Shown here one piece after another: positions 31,901 through 42,700 of a stretch of DNA of 64,000 nucleotides (the stretch's first letter is position 1; every line of letters begins with the position of its first letter). The stretch is from Pratylenchus scribneri (Eukaryota > Nematoda > Chromadorea > Rhabditida > Pratylenchidae): the NCBI GenBank assembly GCA_030063045.1, contig JAQSEB010000008.1, positions 186,001 through 250,000 of the forward strand, read 5' to 3'. The translations under genes were made by a program, and so were the position numbers. The notes beneath the pieces are model-generated. The model saw only the letters and a list, made by a program, of their open reading frames with translations, ran no database searches and was not told the origin of the DNA.

Positions 31901-34900
31901 ATGTTTAAACTTTTCGCCTAAATAGATGGTTATTTTATTCAATCCTGTTTTTGGCTAATTACATGCATTAAACCAAAAAATCAAGGATATTCTCTAATTT
32001 AACCTAGAGGAAACCCTTAAAACCAGTTTAAAAAACATCATTTAATGAATGTTAAACTGGCAAAAACATAGTTTTAAGTTTTAATGAAATGTTTTAAATT
32101 TAAATGACCTTTTAGGCTTAAACAGAAATCACAGTTTAAAGCCGATATAACACAAAAATTGGTTGAAATATTTTGTTTTAAAATATTATTATTAAATATA
32201 AAACTACTTAATAAACTGCTGATTGGAGTTCATTTTATAATAGAGAAATTATTAGAAAATTTATTAAAAAAAGACAATATTTATGCAAAATATTTTCCGT
32301 TAAATCGGTCTGCCCCCAAAATGGCCCTAACTTTAAATGAAACTATCAATTTAGATGAGAAAATTCGACTCCGGCTTATCCATGGGGGTTATCAACATCC
32401 ATTGGTTTTACACATTGAAGGACATCAAATGGAATTGATCGCTTCTGATGGGGCAGATTTGCAGCCAAAAAAGGTGGATAAATTAAATTTCACTCTGAAA
32501 ATTAATTTTTACTTTTTTGGGTCGATTCGCTTATTATTTATCCCGGAGAACGGTAAAATTAAAACATTTTTGTTTATCACTTTTTTTTAAAAGCTTTGAT
32601 GTTCGTATCCAAACTTTGGCAAATCCCCGTCATTCCATGTATCGAATTGTGGTTGGGATGGCCGAACAATTTCTCACAAATAATCCAAAAAATCCAATCT
32701 ATGGATTGGCCGAATTGGAATATGATGGAAATGGAAATGGGAAAATAAATGTGCAACAAAAAGGTAAATGAATGTTTTAGGAAATTTAAATCATTGGTTT
32801 AATTATGGGATTGGATTTATGATTTAGGTAGAATTAAAATAGATGAGTAGAACTAATTTTGCTACTAGCCTAGTTATTAATTATCATTATCACCGATTAT
32901 AATTATCCAATTTAATTAATCCTCCAGTTGTGGGGGCTTTTATTAGAAAAGAGGGTTCTACTAGATAGAGGGTCTTAATTTTATAGACCTTCCAAATAGA
33001 TAAAAAAGTTCATATTTTTATTTTTCGCCTTAAAAATTTCCAAAAGAGGCAATTATTAGAGATGGAAAGGCTCTTTTAACTCTCCAAGAGGCGAGGGGAG
33101 GGCAAAATAGAAGAAATACGGTAACTCATCAAGGACTCAACCAAATTGGATAATTATAATAACAAATTAAAGATCAGATTTTTGGCTATTTAATAATCTT
33201 AATTTTATTCTAATTGATTCAAAATAATTGTAGTTATGTCCAAAAAAGGATTAAAAATTATGCTAATTCCATATCAATAAATTATTTTATTGACTAACTC
33301 TCTAAATTATGAGTTAATTTAATATAAATTTGATATGATTGGATAGCCAAGAATATGTTCTTTAATCTGATAATAACATTTTCCAACTTTCAGACATTGA
33401 TGAGTAATTATAGCAAATTTGGCCTCGACGACAAGTTAAAGGCTACCCTAAACAAACAATCCTAATAATTTATATATTTTGGAATAATTTTAGGGAATTT
33501 CTAGGCATATTGAGTATAGATTTTCATTGAATTTAATTTCTAATAAGTATAAATCCCTAAATGTTTTTGGAGAAAATCGTCGGAAACTACCATGAATTCT
33601 TGGTCCAACAATTTGAAAAAAAGGGAGAAAATTTTAAATTTTAGTGGATTTCAAATTGTCCAAATGTGCCACAAGGAATTGCACAATTTTTGGATGTCCA
33701 TTCCAGTATCCGATGGTAAATTCCACATTCAATGTTGGCGATGGACGAAAATTTGCTTGTGTTCGAATGGAGGAATTGAAAAGGGCAAAACAACCAGAAA
33801 AAATTGGCCAAAATGAAACATTGGTGGATATTGATGAGGTGAAATTTTGAAATGTTCAATTAAAACCATTTAAGTCGAATTTTCGGTATCTAAAAAATTT
33901 TTTAAATTAAAATTAGCAGTAAAAAATATTAGAAAATATTTAATATTTTAAGAAGTGCCTAAATTGTATTTAATTCGGTAAATTAAAAAATTCTTGCAAC
34001 TGCTCAGCCTTCAAAGGAATAGCATAAATAAAAATTTAATAGTAAAAATTTTTTCGAATTAATTTAGTAAGATAAAAAAATACTATAAGTTAAATTTCGA
34101 ATAAATTTATTAAATGAAATCAGGAAGAGTGCAACCAGAAAGAGGGCAAATTAATTCTTTCCGGAAAAGGACAAAAAATAGTGCAAATTAATTCTTTCCG
34201 GAAAAGGGTCATAAAGTGCAAATTAATTCTTTCCGGAAAGGGGCAACCGGATAAAGTGCAAATTAATTCTTTCCGGAAAGGGTCAATCGGATAAAGTGCA
34301 AATTAATTCTTTCCGGAAAGGGGCAACCGGATAAAGTGCAAATTAATTCTTTCCGGAAAGGGGCAACCGGATAAAGTGCAAATTAATTCTTTCCGGAAAG
34401 GGTCAATCGGATAAAGTGCAAATTAATTCTTTCCGGAAAGGGTCAATCGGATAAAGTGCAAATTAATTCTTTCCGGAAAAGGGTCATAAAGTGCAAATTA
34501 ATTCTTTCCGGAAAGGGGCAACCGGATAAAGTGCAAATTAATTCTTTCCGGAAAGGGTCAATCGGATAAAGTGCAAATTAATTCTTTCCGGAAAAGGGTC
34601 ATAAAGTGCAAATTAATTCTTTCCGGAAAGGGGCAACCGGATAAAGTGCAAATTAATTCTTTCCGGAAAGGGGCAACCGGATAAAGTGCAAATTAATTCT
34701 TTCCGGAAAGGGTCAATCGGATAAAGTGCAAATTAATTCTTTCCGGAAAGGGGCAACCGGAAAAAGTGCAAATTAATTCTTTCCATAAAAAGGTTATAAA
34801 ATGCAAATTAATTCTTCCCGGAAAGAGGCAACTCGATAAAGTGCAAATTCAGAAACATGTGATCGCCATTGATCCATTTAGCCAAACCGTTGATGGCTTC

Positions 34901-36551
34901 AATTTCCAAATGCCAAATTCCACATTTGAACCTTTCTTTTTGGGGGGCGACCAGATGAAAAATGTATTGAATGCATTGAATTGTTCAAATTGTGCAGTGA
35001 AACCGTGCAAATGTTTTTATTATAAAAGATTTGCCAAGGGAAGACGGGTTCAGGTGATTAGATTGGCCATTAGCACAATATGTTGTGGACAATTTTGGAA
35101 ATTAACGATTTCAAGATGTCTACAATTGCAAAAATGGGTTCATTTGACTCGTCATGGTCGATTTAGCTATGAAATTTCAATTTCAAACAGATATTAGCGC
35201 TTAGGCAAAAGTTAGTAAACCAAAACCAGTTTGGGTTTAAACAATTGTTCCACAATTCAAAACAAGTTCATACCCATCTTAAATTAAAATTTCATGTACT
35301 AAATCGCCAATGCTGAATCAAATGAGCCTATTTACTTGTCTGTACGACACTTAAAAAGCCGAAATTCCCAAAATCGGCCGTAAAATTGGATATATAAAAA
35401 TTAATATTTAGATTACATTTGTCAATCAAAATGGGCCCAAAAATGCTTCATCCTCTTCGAATTTCTTGGATTTATTACGTCAATCGTTTTCCATTCATTT
35501 GCATGGAATCAAATTTGATGTTCTCAAAATTGGATATCCAATTACGAATTTTGCTGATGGAAATTTACAATGGAATTCGGAAATGGAAAAATACAAATCA
35601 AATGAAGATTGCAAGGCATTTTCTGCTGATTTTCCCATCAAGGGAATGGAAATACAAAAGGACACTGTTTTAGTTCCTTTCGGCGGATATACAACAATTT
35701 TGTCAGTCATTTTCAATAGAATATTTTTTAATTTGTTGTGTAAAAAAACATGGAAAATATCAAAAAACTTATACCATCAACCGGTTCAACCTAGAATGGT
35801 TTATCTTATTGTTAGACCCCCAAACCATATATACCGTATAACCTCTTTTAAAACCCCATGGGGAATTATTTTTCAACCCCTCATAAACTGGAGAAATTTG
35901 TGGTCTAACTCTTAAATTTGTGGACTTTTTGAACAAATTATATCGGATTTTCTAGGGTTTTAGGGAACTAAGAAAATGCAAAAAAAGGACATATGGATTC
36001 GCAAAATAGTAGATAGGGAATTATTAAAGGATGAGGAACTAAAGAAGTTTTATAGTATACCCTATTGGTAGAGCCCCTTAGACGTATCGAATAGTAAATA
36101 ATTTAGGTATTAAACCGCTTAAACCCATTCTCATTTTTGGTTAAAAATTGGTTTACCTTGGCCAAATCCTTAATATACGATTAGTCTCTTCTAACATCTA
36201 ATATCTATCATTTGGGTATAAGGTTCATTGGTCTAAAACCATTAAACCGTTATAATTTTTTGGATTTTTTAATATTTTAATGTTTTTTTTTTCAACAAAT
36301 TAATATTTCCATTTCTCAAAAAATAAAAAAAATATTTCCAATAAAAACTCCAACAATTTTCCTATTTAAGGTTCAATGCCGACAATCCCGGTTGGTGGAT
36401 TGCTGAAACCCAGCAAAAGGGCAGAGGAAGTGTGAAATTTGCATTTGCCATTGGTGAGGATGAGGAAATGCCAAAATCGCCGATGAATTTCCCATCGGAT
36501 TGCGGAACTTTTGAACCCGGGACTGGAATTTACGAGCAATTTTTGGCCTAA
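28981..36551 (+). CDS. Diverged multicopper oxidase MCO2, probable copper-free pseudoenzyme
   Basis: Thirteen exons join in phase: 28981-29109, 30326-30430, 30476-30672, 31248-31415, 31465-31618, 31658-31844, 32355-32473, 32521-32552, 32594-32763, 33645-33838, 34853-35053, 35412-35701, 36371-36551 (about 708 residues). Residues 1-19 are a signal peptide (HVLLFFLLIFPIVFG). It aligns with MCO1 throughout (SLTIHLHG; GTHWYHGQFPDG; GLLGPLIILPKGG; IASDGADLQPKK; YPGERFDV; GGYTTIL; NADNPGWW). L1 HLHG is kept, but L2 reads HGQ instead of HGH, L3 reads SFSIHLHG instead of HPLHIHG, and L4 reads WWIAETQQKGRG where MCO1 has WWFAHCHLMVHN, so the T1 site and part of the trinuclear site are lost. Intron 5 starts GC; intron 7 seems to end GG. 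Exon 1's donor is weak. Confidence 0.85.
29125..30290 (+). repeat. TTTGCCCAATTCTG minisatellite in MCO2 intron 1
   Basis: About 1.15 kb of units such as TTTTTGCCCAATTCTGATT plus TTGTG, and shorter forms GCCCAATTTTTGTGTT, repeat at roughly 21-25 bp. Toward 30.2 kb the units change to ATTCTGATTTTTGTGTTTTC and TGTATTTTCGATTAATTC, intermediate with the 25-bp family of 8.8 and 63 kb. The many long frames across the array on both strands are repeat artefacts. Confidence 0.9.
31960..32150. repeat. Degenerate GGTTTAA-rich foldback remnant in MCO2 intron 6
   Basis: CCCTTAAAACCAGTTTAAAA and mirrored TTTAAATTTAAATGACC and GTTTTAAG words make a weak palindrome similar to the GGTTTAAAC family. Boundaries are unclear. 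Confidence 0.3.
32925..33115. repeat. Decayed ACCGTATTT MITE in MCO2 intron 9
   Basis: GGGGGCTTTTATTAGAAAAG on the left and GGGCAAAATAGAAGAAATACGGTAA on the right resemble the ends of the MITE at 41412-41652 in inverted arrangement. It abuts copy d of the palindromic MITE. Confidence 0.4.
33116..33450. repeat. Palindromic MITE, CATCAAGGAC family, copy d
   Basis: TAACTCATCAAGGACTCAACC, AATAACAAATTAAAGATCAG on the left and AATATGTTCTTTAATCTGAT, ACATTGATGAGTAATTATAG, CCTCGACGACAAG on the right form two mirrored arms of about 150 bp. It lies in MCO2 intron 9. Confidence 0.65.
34130..34852 (+). repeat. 40-bp CCGGAAAGG minisatellite ending at the MCO2 exon 11 acceptor
   Basis: About 18 units of 33-40 bp contain AAATTAATTCTTTCCGGAAA followed by GGGGCAACCGGATAAAGTGC or the shorter AGGGTCATAAAGTGC. 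The last unit is cut to GTGCAAATTCAG, whose AG is the splice acceptor used by exon 11 at 34853. The 143-codon frame that starts inside the array is therefore part repeat, part true exon. Confidence 0.9.
35085..35350. repeat. Foldback remnant in MCO2 intron 11, TCATTTGACTCG type
   Basis: TTCATTTGACTCGTCATGG, ATGAAATTTCAATTTCAAAC and AAAACCAGTTTGGGTTTAAAC are mirrored by AAATTTCATGTACTAAATCG and AATCAAATGAGCCTATTTAC. A relative lies at 44270-44560. Confidence 0.5.
35830..36062. repeat. MITE, CCCCATGGGGAATTATT family, in MCO2 intron 12
   Basis: Left end ATACCGTATAACCTCTTTTA plus AAACCCCATGGGGAATTATT; right end AGGGAATTATTAAAGG, GGAACTAAAGAAG, TTTTATAGTATAC, inverted with respect to the left. 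About 230 bp and no coding capacity. Confidence 0.6.
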
Positions 36552-36644
36552 ATGGAAACCAATCATTCAAAATGACACTACGACTTAATTTTCCCTTATT
36601 CTATCCATTTTTTATGATTAATTTTGTTTGATAAACTTTGTCTT

Positions 36645-36660
36645 AATAAAACTAAATAAA
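36645..36660 (+). promoter_or_regulatory. Polyadenylation signals of MCO2
   Basis: Two AATAAA hexamers (36645-36650 and 36655-36660) lie about 95-105 bases after the MCO2 stop codon at 36549-36551. Confidence 0.5.
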
Positions 36661-37290
36661 AAGATCAAATATTTCACAGAAAATTAAATGTGGCAGTACT
36701 ATGGCGGATTATAATGTTGAAGCAAGCTCAACTTTGCTTTTAAAATTAAGAGATTAAGCGAAAAAAATGGAAGATTATTTTTATGGAATAATTAGGATAT
36801 ATACATGGAGATTGGCTTATTTAATAATTTGAGGATACATTCGTTGATATGATAAAGTTTTTTCCAAGTTTGAATAATCAAATGACGTTAAATATTATTT
36901 AAGAAAATCAAAAAAACATTAAAAATGGCGAAGCATTTAATTGTTTTATAGATAACGGTTCAATGCTTAGTCCTGCACCCTCAAACCCTATATCCAATCG
37001 ATAGATCTCGTCAAGACGCGTCGATTTCGATTGGTATATAATTTATCATGTTTAGTCAAAATTAAAAGGTATTAAACCGTTTAAATCATCCCTGGTCTTT
37101 GGTTCAAAACTAATTTAAAATTGATTAAATCTAAAGCCAAATCATAATCAAACGATGCGTTTCGATGAGATTTATCAATTGCATGACAATACTTATGATT
37201 TATGAATTGAGGTCTGAAAAATTTTTAATTTGCCAAAAAGGGCTTTCTATGATTTATAATTACAATATTTTACTTTCTGGTTTAAACATT
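36661..37290. other. Intergenic DNA after MCO2 with a GGTTTAAAC foldback copy
   Basis: No gene is supported. At 36960-37200 CCAATCGATAGATCTCG, CAAGACGCGTCGATT, AAACCGTTTAAATC and then AACGATGCGTTTCGATGAGA with TTTATCAATTGCATG form a palindrome of the family seen at 15.7 and 42.2 kb. Confidence 0.45.
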
Positions 37291-37299
37291 TGTTTTCCA

Positions 37300-38180
37300 T
37301 AAAGTTTTAATTTATGTTCCGGTTGTTCCGGAAAGTTTTAATCTAACTTGATTCCGGTTGTTCCGGAAAGTTTTAATCTAACTTGATTCCGGTTGTTCCG
37401 GAAAGTTTTAATCTAACTTATTTCCGGTTGTTCCGGAAAGTTTTAATCTAACTTGTTTCCGGTTGTTCCGGAAAGTTTTAATCTAACTTGTTTCCGGTTG
37501 TTCCGGAAAGTTTTAATCTAACTTGTTTCCGGTTGTTCCGGAAAGTTTTAATCTAACTTATTTCCGGTTGTTCCGGAAAGTTTTAATCTAACTAGTTTCC
37601 GGTTGTTCCGGTAAGTTTTAATCTAACTAGTTTCCGGTTGTTCCGGAAAGTTTTAATCTAACTAGTTTCCGGTTGTTCCGGTAAATTTTTAATCTAACTA
37701 GTTTCCGGTTGTTCCGGTAAGTTTTAATCTAACTAGTTTCCGGTTGTTCCGGTAAATTTTAATCTAACTAGTTTCCGGTTGTTCCGGTAAGTTTTAATCT
37801 AACTAGTTTCCGGTTGTTCCGGAAAGTTTTAATCTAACTAGTTTCCGGTTGTTCCGGAAAGTTTTAATCTAACTAATTTCCGGAAAAGTTTTAATCTAAC
37901 TAGTTTCCGGAAAAGTTTTAATCTAACATAGTTTCCGGTTGTTCCGGTAAGTTTTAATCTAACTAGTTTCCGGTTGTTCCGGAAAGTTTTAATCTAACTA
38001 GTTTCCGGAAAAATTTTTAAATCTAACTAGTTTCCGGTTGTTCCGGAAAGTTTTAATCTAACTAGTTTCCGGAAAAGTTTTAATCTAACTAGTTTCCGGT
38101 TGTTCCGGTTAACTTCCTGCTGAAAGATTTAATCTAAGGTTTCCGGTTGTTCCTGTTAGCTTCCGGAAAGATTTAATTCC
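37300..38180 (+). repeat. 35-bp TTCCGGTTGTTCCGG minisatellite
   Basis: About 25 units of 35 bp contain TTTTAATCTAACTAGTTTCC plus GGTTGTTCCGGAAAG. A shorter 25-bp form lacks GGTTGTTCC. Left-side units read ACTTGTTTCC, right-side units ACTAGTTTCC, with TCCGGAAA or TCCGGTAA at the end. Related to the arrays at 34.1 and 51.0 kb. Confidence 0.9.
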
Positions 38181-39783
38181 TCTTGTTTAAAAATTTTAAT
38201 TTCGCCTTTTCGACTTTATGAAAACAATTTTTGGGACCTCGTAAGGAATGCCGATTGCATATAAATATAAGGTTTTTGGGTGTATGAAAACTATTAAACC
38301 GTTATAAATCATTATGATCTTTTCTCCATTTTCAATGTTTTTCGCCATTTAAAAAAATTTTCCATTAAAAAATGCACTTTTTTTCTAATTGTGACCAATC
38401 GAATAAGGAATTGTTTGCAAAAATTGGGTGATCATTAATTGCTCTTCTACTCCCATTCCCTTCCATAATTCCGCCTGCTATTCGTTCACAATCAATCTTC
38501 CACTCTTCTTCTTCTGCTGGTTTTTGGCGGCCATGAACCGATCGACCCGAATTCCATATTGAATCAGAGACTTAAAACTGATGCGTAATTCGCAGGAAAA
38601 TGGAAAAAGGTGGAAAATTATTAAGATGAAAAAATAGCATAAATATTAAAGTGTTTTAAAACGTCTCTCAAAAATATTTTTAGGCAATATAAAATTGACT
38701 CGTCCACCTCCCCTCCTTTGCCTTTGTTTCATCCATGTTTGGTTCGTCAAAGTGGTGGGAAAGACGTGGGACGGAGATTAAACTCATCGGTCCACTCGGC
38801 GAATAAAAACCGAAAAATAAAGCATTAAATTAAACCTGCTCACCGCTTATTCTTCCCGTCACCCACTCATTTCCCTCCCTTATTAATTATATTATTTATT
38901 TCGAATATGGATAGCATTATTCTGTTTTTATTTTAATTTGCCAACTAAAAATATGAAAGTTCGAGACTACAAAAATTTAAAGGAAATATATCTTTTACCC
39001 AATTTTATTTTTTTTTTTGCCCAAAAAGTAATTTTTTATTTCTATAGACCCTACAAATCATATACTAATTTGTAGATCTCATCGAAACGTATCGAAATGT
39101 ATATAAAATGTTTGGTTTTGGCTCAAAATAAAGTGTTTAAAACCAAAAACTGGAAATATGGTTTAAACAGTTTAACTCGCTCATTCGATTTAAACTAGGA
39201 AATGTAAATGTCAAAAGACGGTCTCGATGAGATCTACAAATTGGTATAAGGTTTATAGGGTTTAAAAACCGGTTTCTGATTTAGTAGAAGTCAAAAACTA
39301 CTTTTGGGATAATAAAATTGCCTTCTGGCATTATAAACATTTTTGGATTTAAGTATTTTAGGACTCGTTTGTTTTTTATGTCATTTCCGCCAGCAGCCAA
39401 TTTACATCTTTGTTCTTCATTCATTTTTTTTATTCTTCGACCTTTTTTGTCCATTTATGGATGAACACACTTGGCCGAATAAGAACATCTTTTCATATTT
39501 TTTGATTCGAACTAATTTTCCCAGTCCAAAGTGCCTAAAAAGTCTCGCCCAATCCTCTTTTTAAGGCCACATTTTTTCTATTCAGAACGCCACCTTTTCT
39601 TCCCCCATTCTTATATTCCCACCCAATTTTCCTGTGGGTTTTTTTCTAATTCCGGTTTTAATTTTTTTCAGCCCGACCCACTCCATTCACATTCAATTCA
39701 GTGTCTTTCAAATTCTTCACTCAACCTTTTTAATTTCTTCCTTCACCTTCATTTCCTCTTCACAATTCACACTACAAAAAGAC
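38180..39783. other. Upstream region of the SLC35A gene
   Basis: No gene is supported. A foldback of the GGTTTAAAC family is at 39045-39275: TAGACCCTACAAATCATATAC and ATTTGTAGATCTCATCG are mirrored by CGATGAGATCTACAAATTGG and TATAAGGTTTATAGGG. Pyrimidine-rich sequence at 39.38-39.78 kb precedes the gene. A TTCATATTTTTTG stretch and several ATTCAG/TTTCAG words there could be trans-splice acceptors. Confidence 0.4.
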
Positions 39784-42700
39784 ATGCTGCAAAAAGTTTT
39801 TGCAACAAAAATTCTTGGCACTTCCATTGGTGGCACCCAAAACATTGGCGGAATTCATCGGTTGGACTCCAAAACGAGTATGGCCAGTTGCAGTAATTCA
39901 ACAATTGGTGGAGATAAATGCTCATCCGCAACAACAATTGTAATAGACTCATCGTCAATACTGGAGAAAAAGGGAAGTGTAAGCAGCAATGATGGAAGTT
40001 GTTCGGTGGATTCATCTTTGGAGCAAATTGGCAACAAAAGATCATCAATGGATTATTGTGAGTTAATTTGGTAGTTTCTTGTTTTTTGGTGGGAGGGAGT
40101 AAGGCGATGAAGAAGAAGAATGAGATGATGAGGAAGAAGAAGAGGATGGGGATGGGGATGAAGAAAAGATGATGAAGATGATGAAGAAAAGATGATGAAG
40201 ATGATGATGAGAAAGAAGAATAAGATGATGAAGAAGAAGAGGGTGATGATGAGGAAGAAGAAGAGGATGAGGAAGAAGAAGAGGATGAGGAAGATGATAA
40301 AGACGAGGATGAAGAATAAGAAAGTTATGATGAGGAAGAAGAAGTGGATGACGAAGAAGATGATGATGCAGAAGAATAAGATGAAGATTAAGGATCATCT
40401 TCTTCATCATCTTATCTTCTTCCTCATCATCATCTTCACATCTTCTTCATCATCTTATCTTCTTCCTCATCATCATCTTCACATCTTCTTCATCATCATC
40501 CTTTTTCTTATTCTTCATCGTCTTTCCCCTCCCCCAAAAAACAGGAAAGAACCGTTAATTATTTTAGAAAATAAATTTAAAATTTTCTTCAGCAAAACTG
40601 CTGAAATATTTCAGTCTTTTGGTGTTGATTCTCCAAAATGCAGCCCTCGTACTGGTCACCCGCTATGCCACCACCCGATCAACCACCCCATTTCTCAAAA
40701 CGGTGGCCGTTTTTTGGAATGAAGTGGTCAAAATTGTCGTCGCTTTCATTCTCTTCTTTTGCACCGCCGGAATTTCAAAGAAGTAAATCTGTTAATCCTA
40801 ATCTTGGCTAAAGATCTACGGCTAGTTTGGGTGGCCTAGGTAGGCCCTAAATTACTCAATAAATGGGATAGGGATTAGAGGCGAATCAACTTTATATTTA
40901 TTCTTTATTAATTGTGCCCTAACTAAAATATGATAATAAAATGAAGGATAGCCTCAAGAAAAGAAAAATGGTGGGTTTTAAAAGGTAGATTAGGGCACTA
41001 TTTGATTGATAAGGATGACAAGAGGTTAATTAGGCAAAATGGTGGGGGTACAGTAGGAAAAAATAGGAAAATTCCTTTAGGCATTGTTGGCATTGATAAA
41101 ATCCAATTTAATCCATTGTTTTTCAGAGGTTTACGCGAATTTTACCTGAAATTTTCCCTAATGGACACATTGAAATTGGCAATTCCCGCAATGGCCTACA
41201 CAATTCAAACATTTTTGCTCTATGTGGCCATTGAGAATTTGGATGCTGCCACTTTTATGGTCACTTATCAACTGAAAATTTTGACCACCGCTTTCTTCAC
41301 TGTTCTCATCCTGAAACGACGATTGTCCCTTTGGCAATGGATTTCCCTGCTGATTTTGGTGGTTGGCGTTGCCACCGTTCAATTTGTGAGTGGATAAATA
41401 ATTTTCATTAATTACCGTATTTATTCCATTAGAAGCCCAGCTCTAATATAAGCCTATATCATCAAAAATTCATGTCAAAATAACCAATTTTTAAGTGAAA
41501 TTAAGCAGAAATAAGCATTTTTGAGTCAAAAAAATCAGAAAATCCTGATCCCATAGGGTATCAAAATTTATATGCCCAAACTCTAAAAGAAAGAGAGAGC
41601 CTCCGAAACTTATAAAAAAAGCCCCGGGGCTTCTATTAGAATAAATACGTTAATCAATGTTTTTAAGAGCGCCGAGCAGGGCAAAAAATCCACAACGACG
41701 GACATCAAATCGATAATCAATAATTCTTCTGCCCACAGCAAAGTGGAAACATTTTTGGCACATAAATCGTTGAATTCAACGAATATTACGACAATTTTTG
41801 GGGAATTATTCATCACAAATTCCTCAATAAATTTGACAATGCCCAGCGGCGACATTGGCAATTCAACAGCAAATGGAATGGCCAAAACACCACCGAATTC
41901 ACATCATCAAAATTTGTGGATCGGCCTTTTGACTGTTTTGGCCGTTTGCATTTTGTCTGGCTTTGCCGGTGTCTACATCGAGAAAATACTGAAAAAGGAT
42001 CGACACATATCCATTTGGATGCAAAATATCGAACTTGGCCTAATGGCCATTCCATTCTCGTTGATTGTTTGCGCTGTGAGTTTTTTCCTTGGATGATATT
42101 TAATTTGGTTAGATTGATGGTTCAATGATTTTTCCTAAACCTAACCTTTTATCCAATAGATAGTTCACTTCAAAATGCGTTGATTGGTATATAATTTATC
42201 ATGGTTTAATCAAAAATTAAGGGTGTAAAAACGTTCAGACCATCTTATGTTTTTTGGTTCAAAACTAATTTAAAATTTGTTAAACCAAATCCAAATTATT
42301 ATCAAACTATGCTTCTCGATCAGATCTATTGATTGGGCATGCGGTTTGGGGGTTTAAGACAAACATTAAACCGTTATAATCCTTTGGCTAATTTTTATTC
42401 TTCATTATATATTTTTAATCCCAGGTTTTCGATGGTCGAAAAGCAATTGAAGGAAATTTTATGCAAGGATTTGACCTCTGGGTATGGACCATTGTTTTAC
42501 TCCAATCCCTGGGCGGCATTGCCACTGCGGTGGTCATCAAATATGCTGACAGTATGTTCTTTTATTTTTTGGAAATTTAATTAAAATTTATTTTTCAGAC
42601 ATTCTCAAATCCTTCGCCGTTGCCTTCGGAATCATTGTTTGTTTTTCCTCATATATAAGTATTTTAATATATTTTTGGATATTTTTTAATCCAAAAGTAG

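Noticed and set aside
35419..35673. Alternative frame through MCO2 exon 12
   Set aside because: The overlapping frame giving SIHLHG and GGYTTIL matches MCO1 and joins in phase with both neighbours; this one does not.
40063..40722. Lys/Met-rich and His/Leu-rich frames
   Set aside because: Products of the GAAGAT repeat and its complement inside SLC35A intron 1; the real exon 2 starts at 40593 in another frame.
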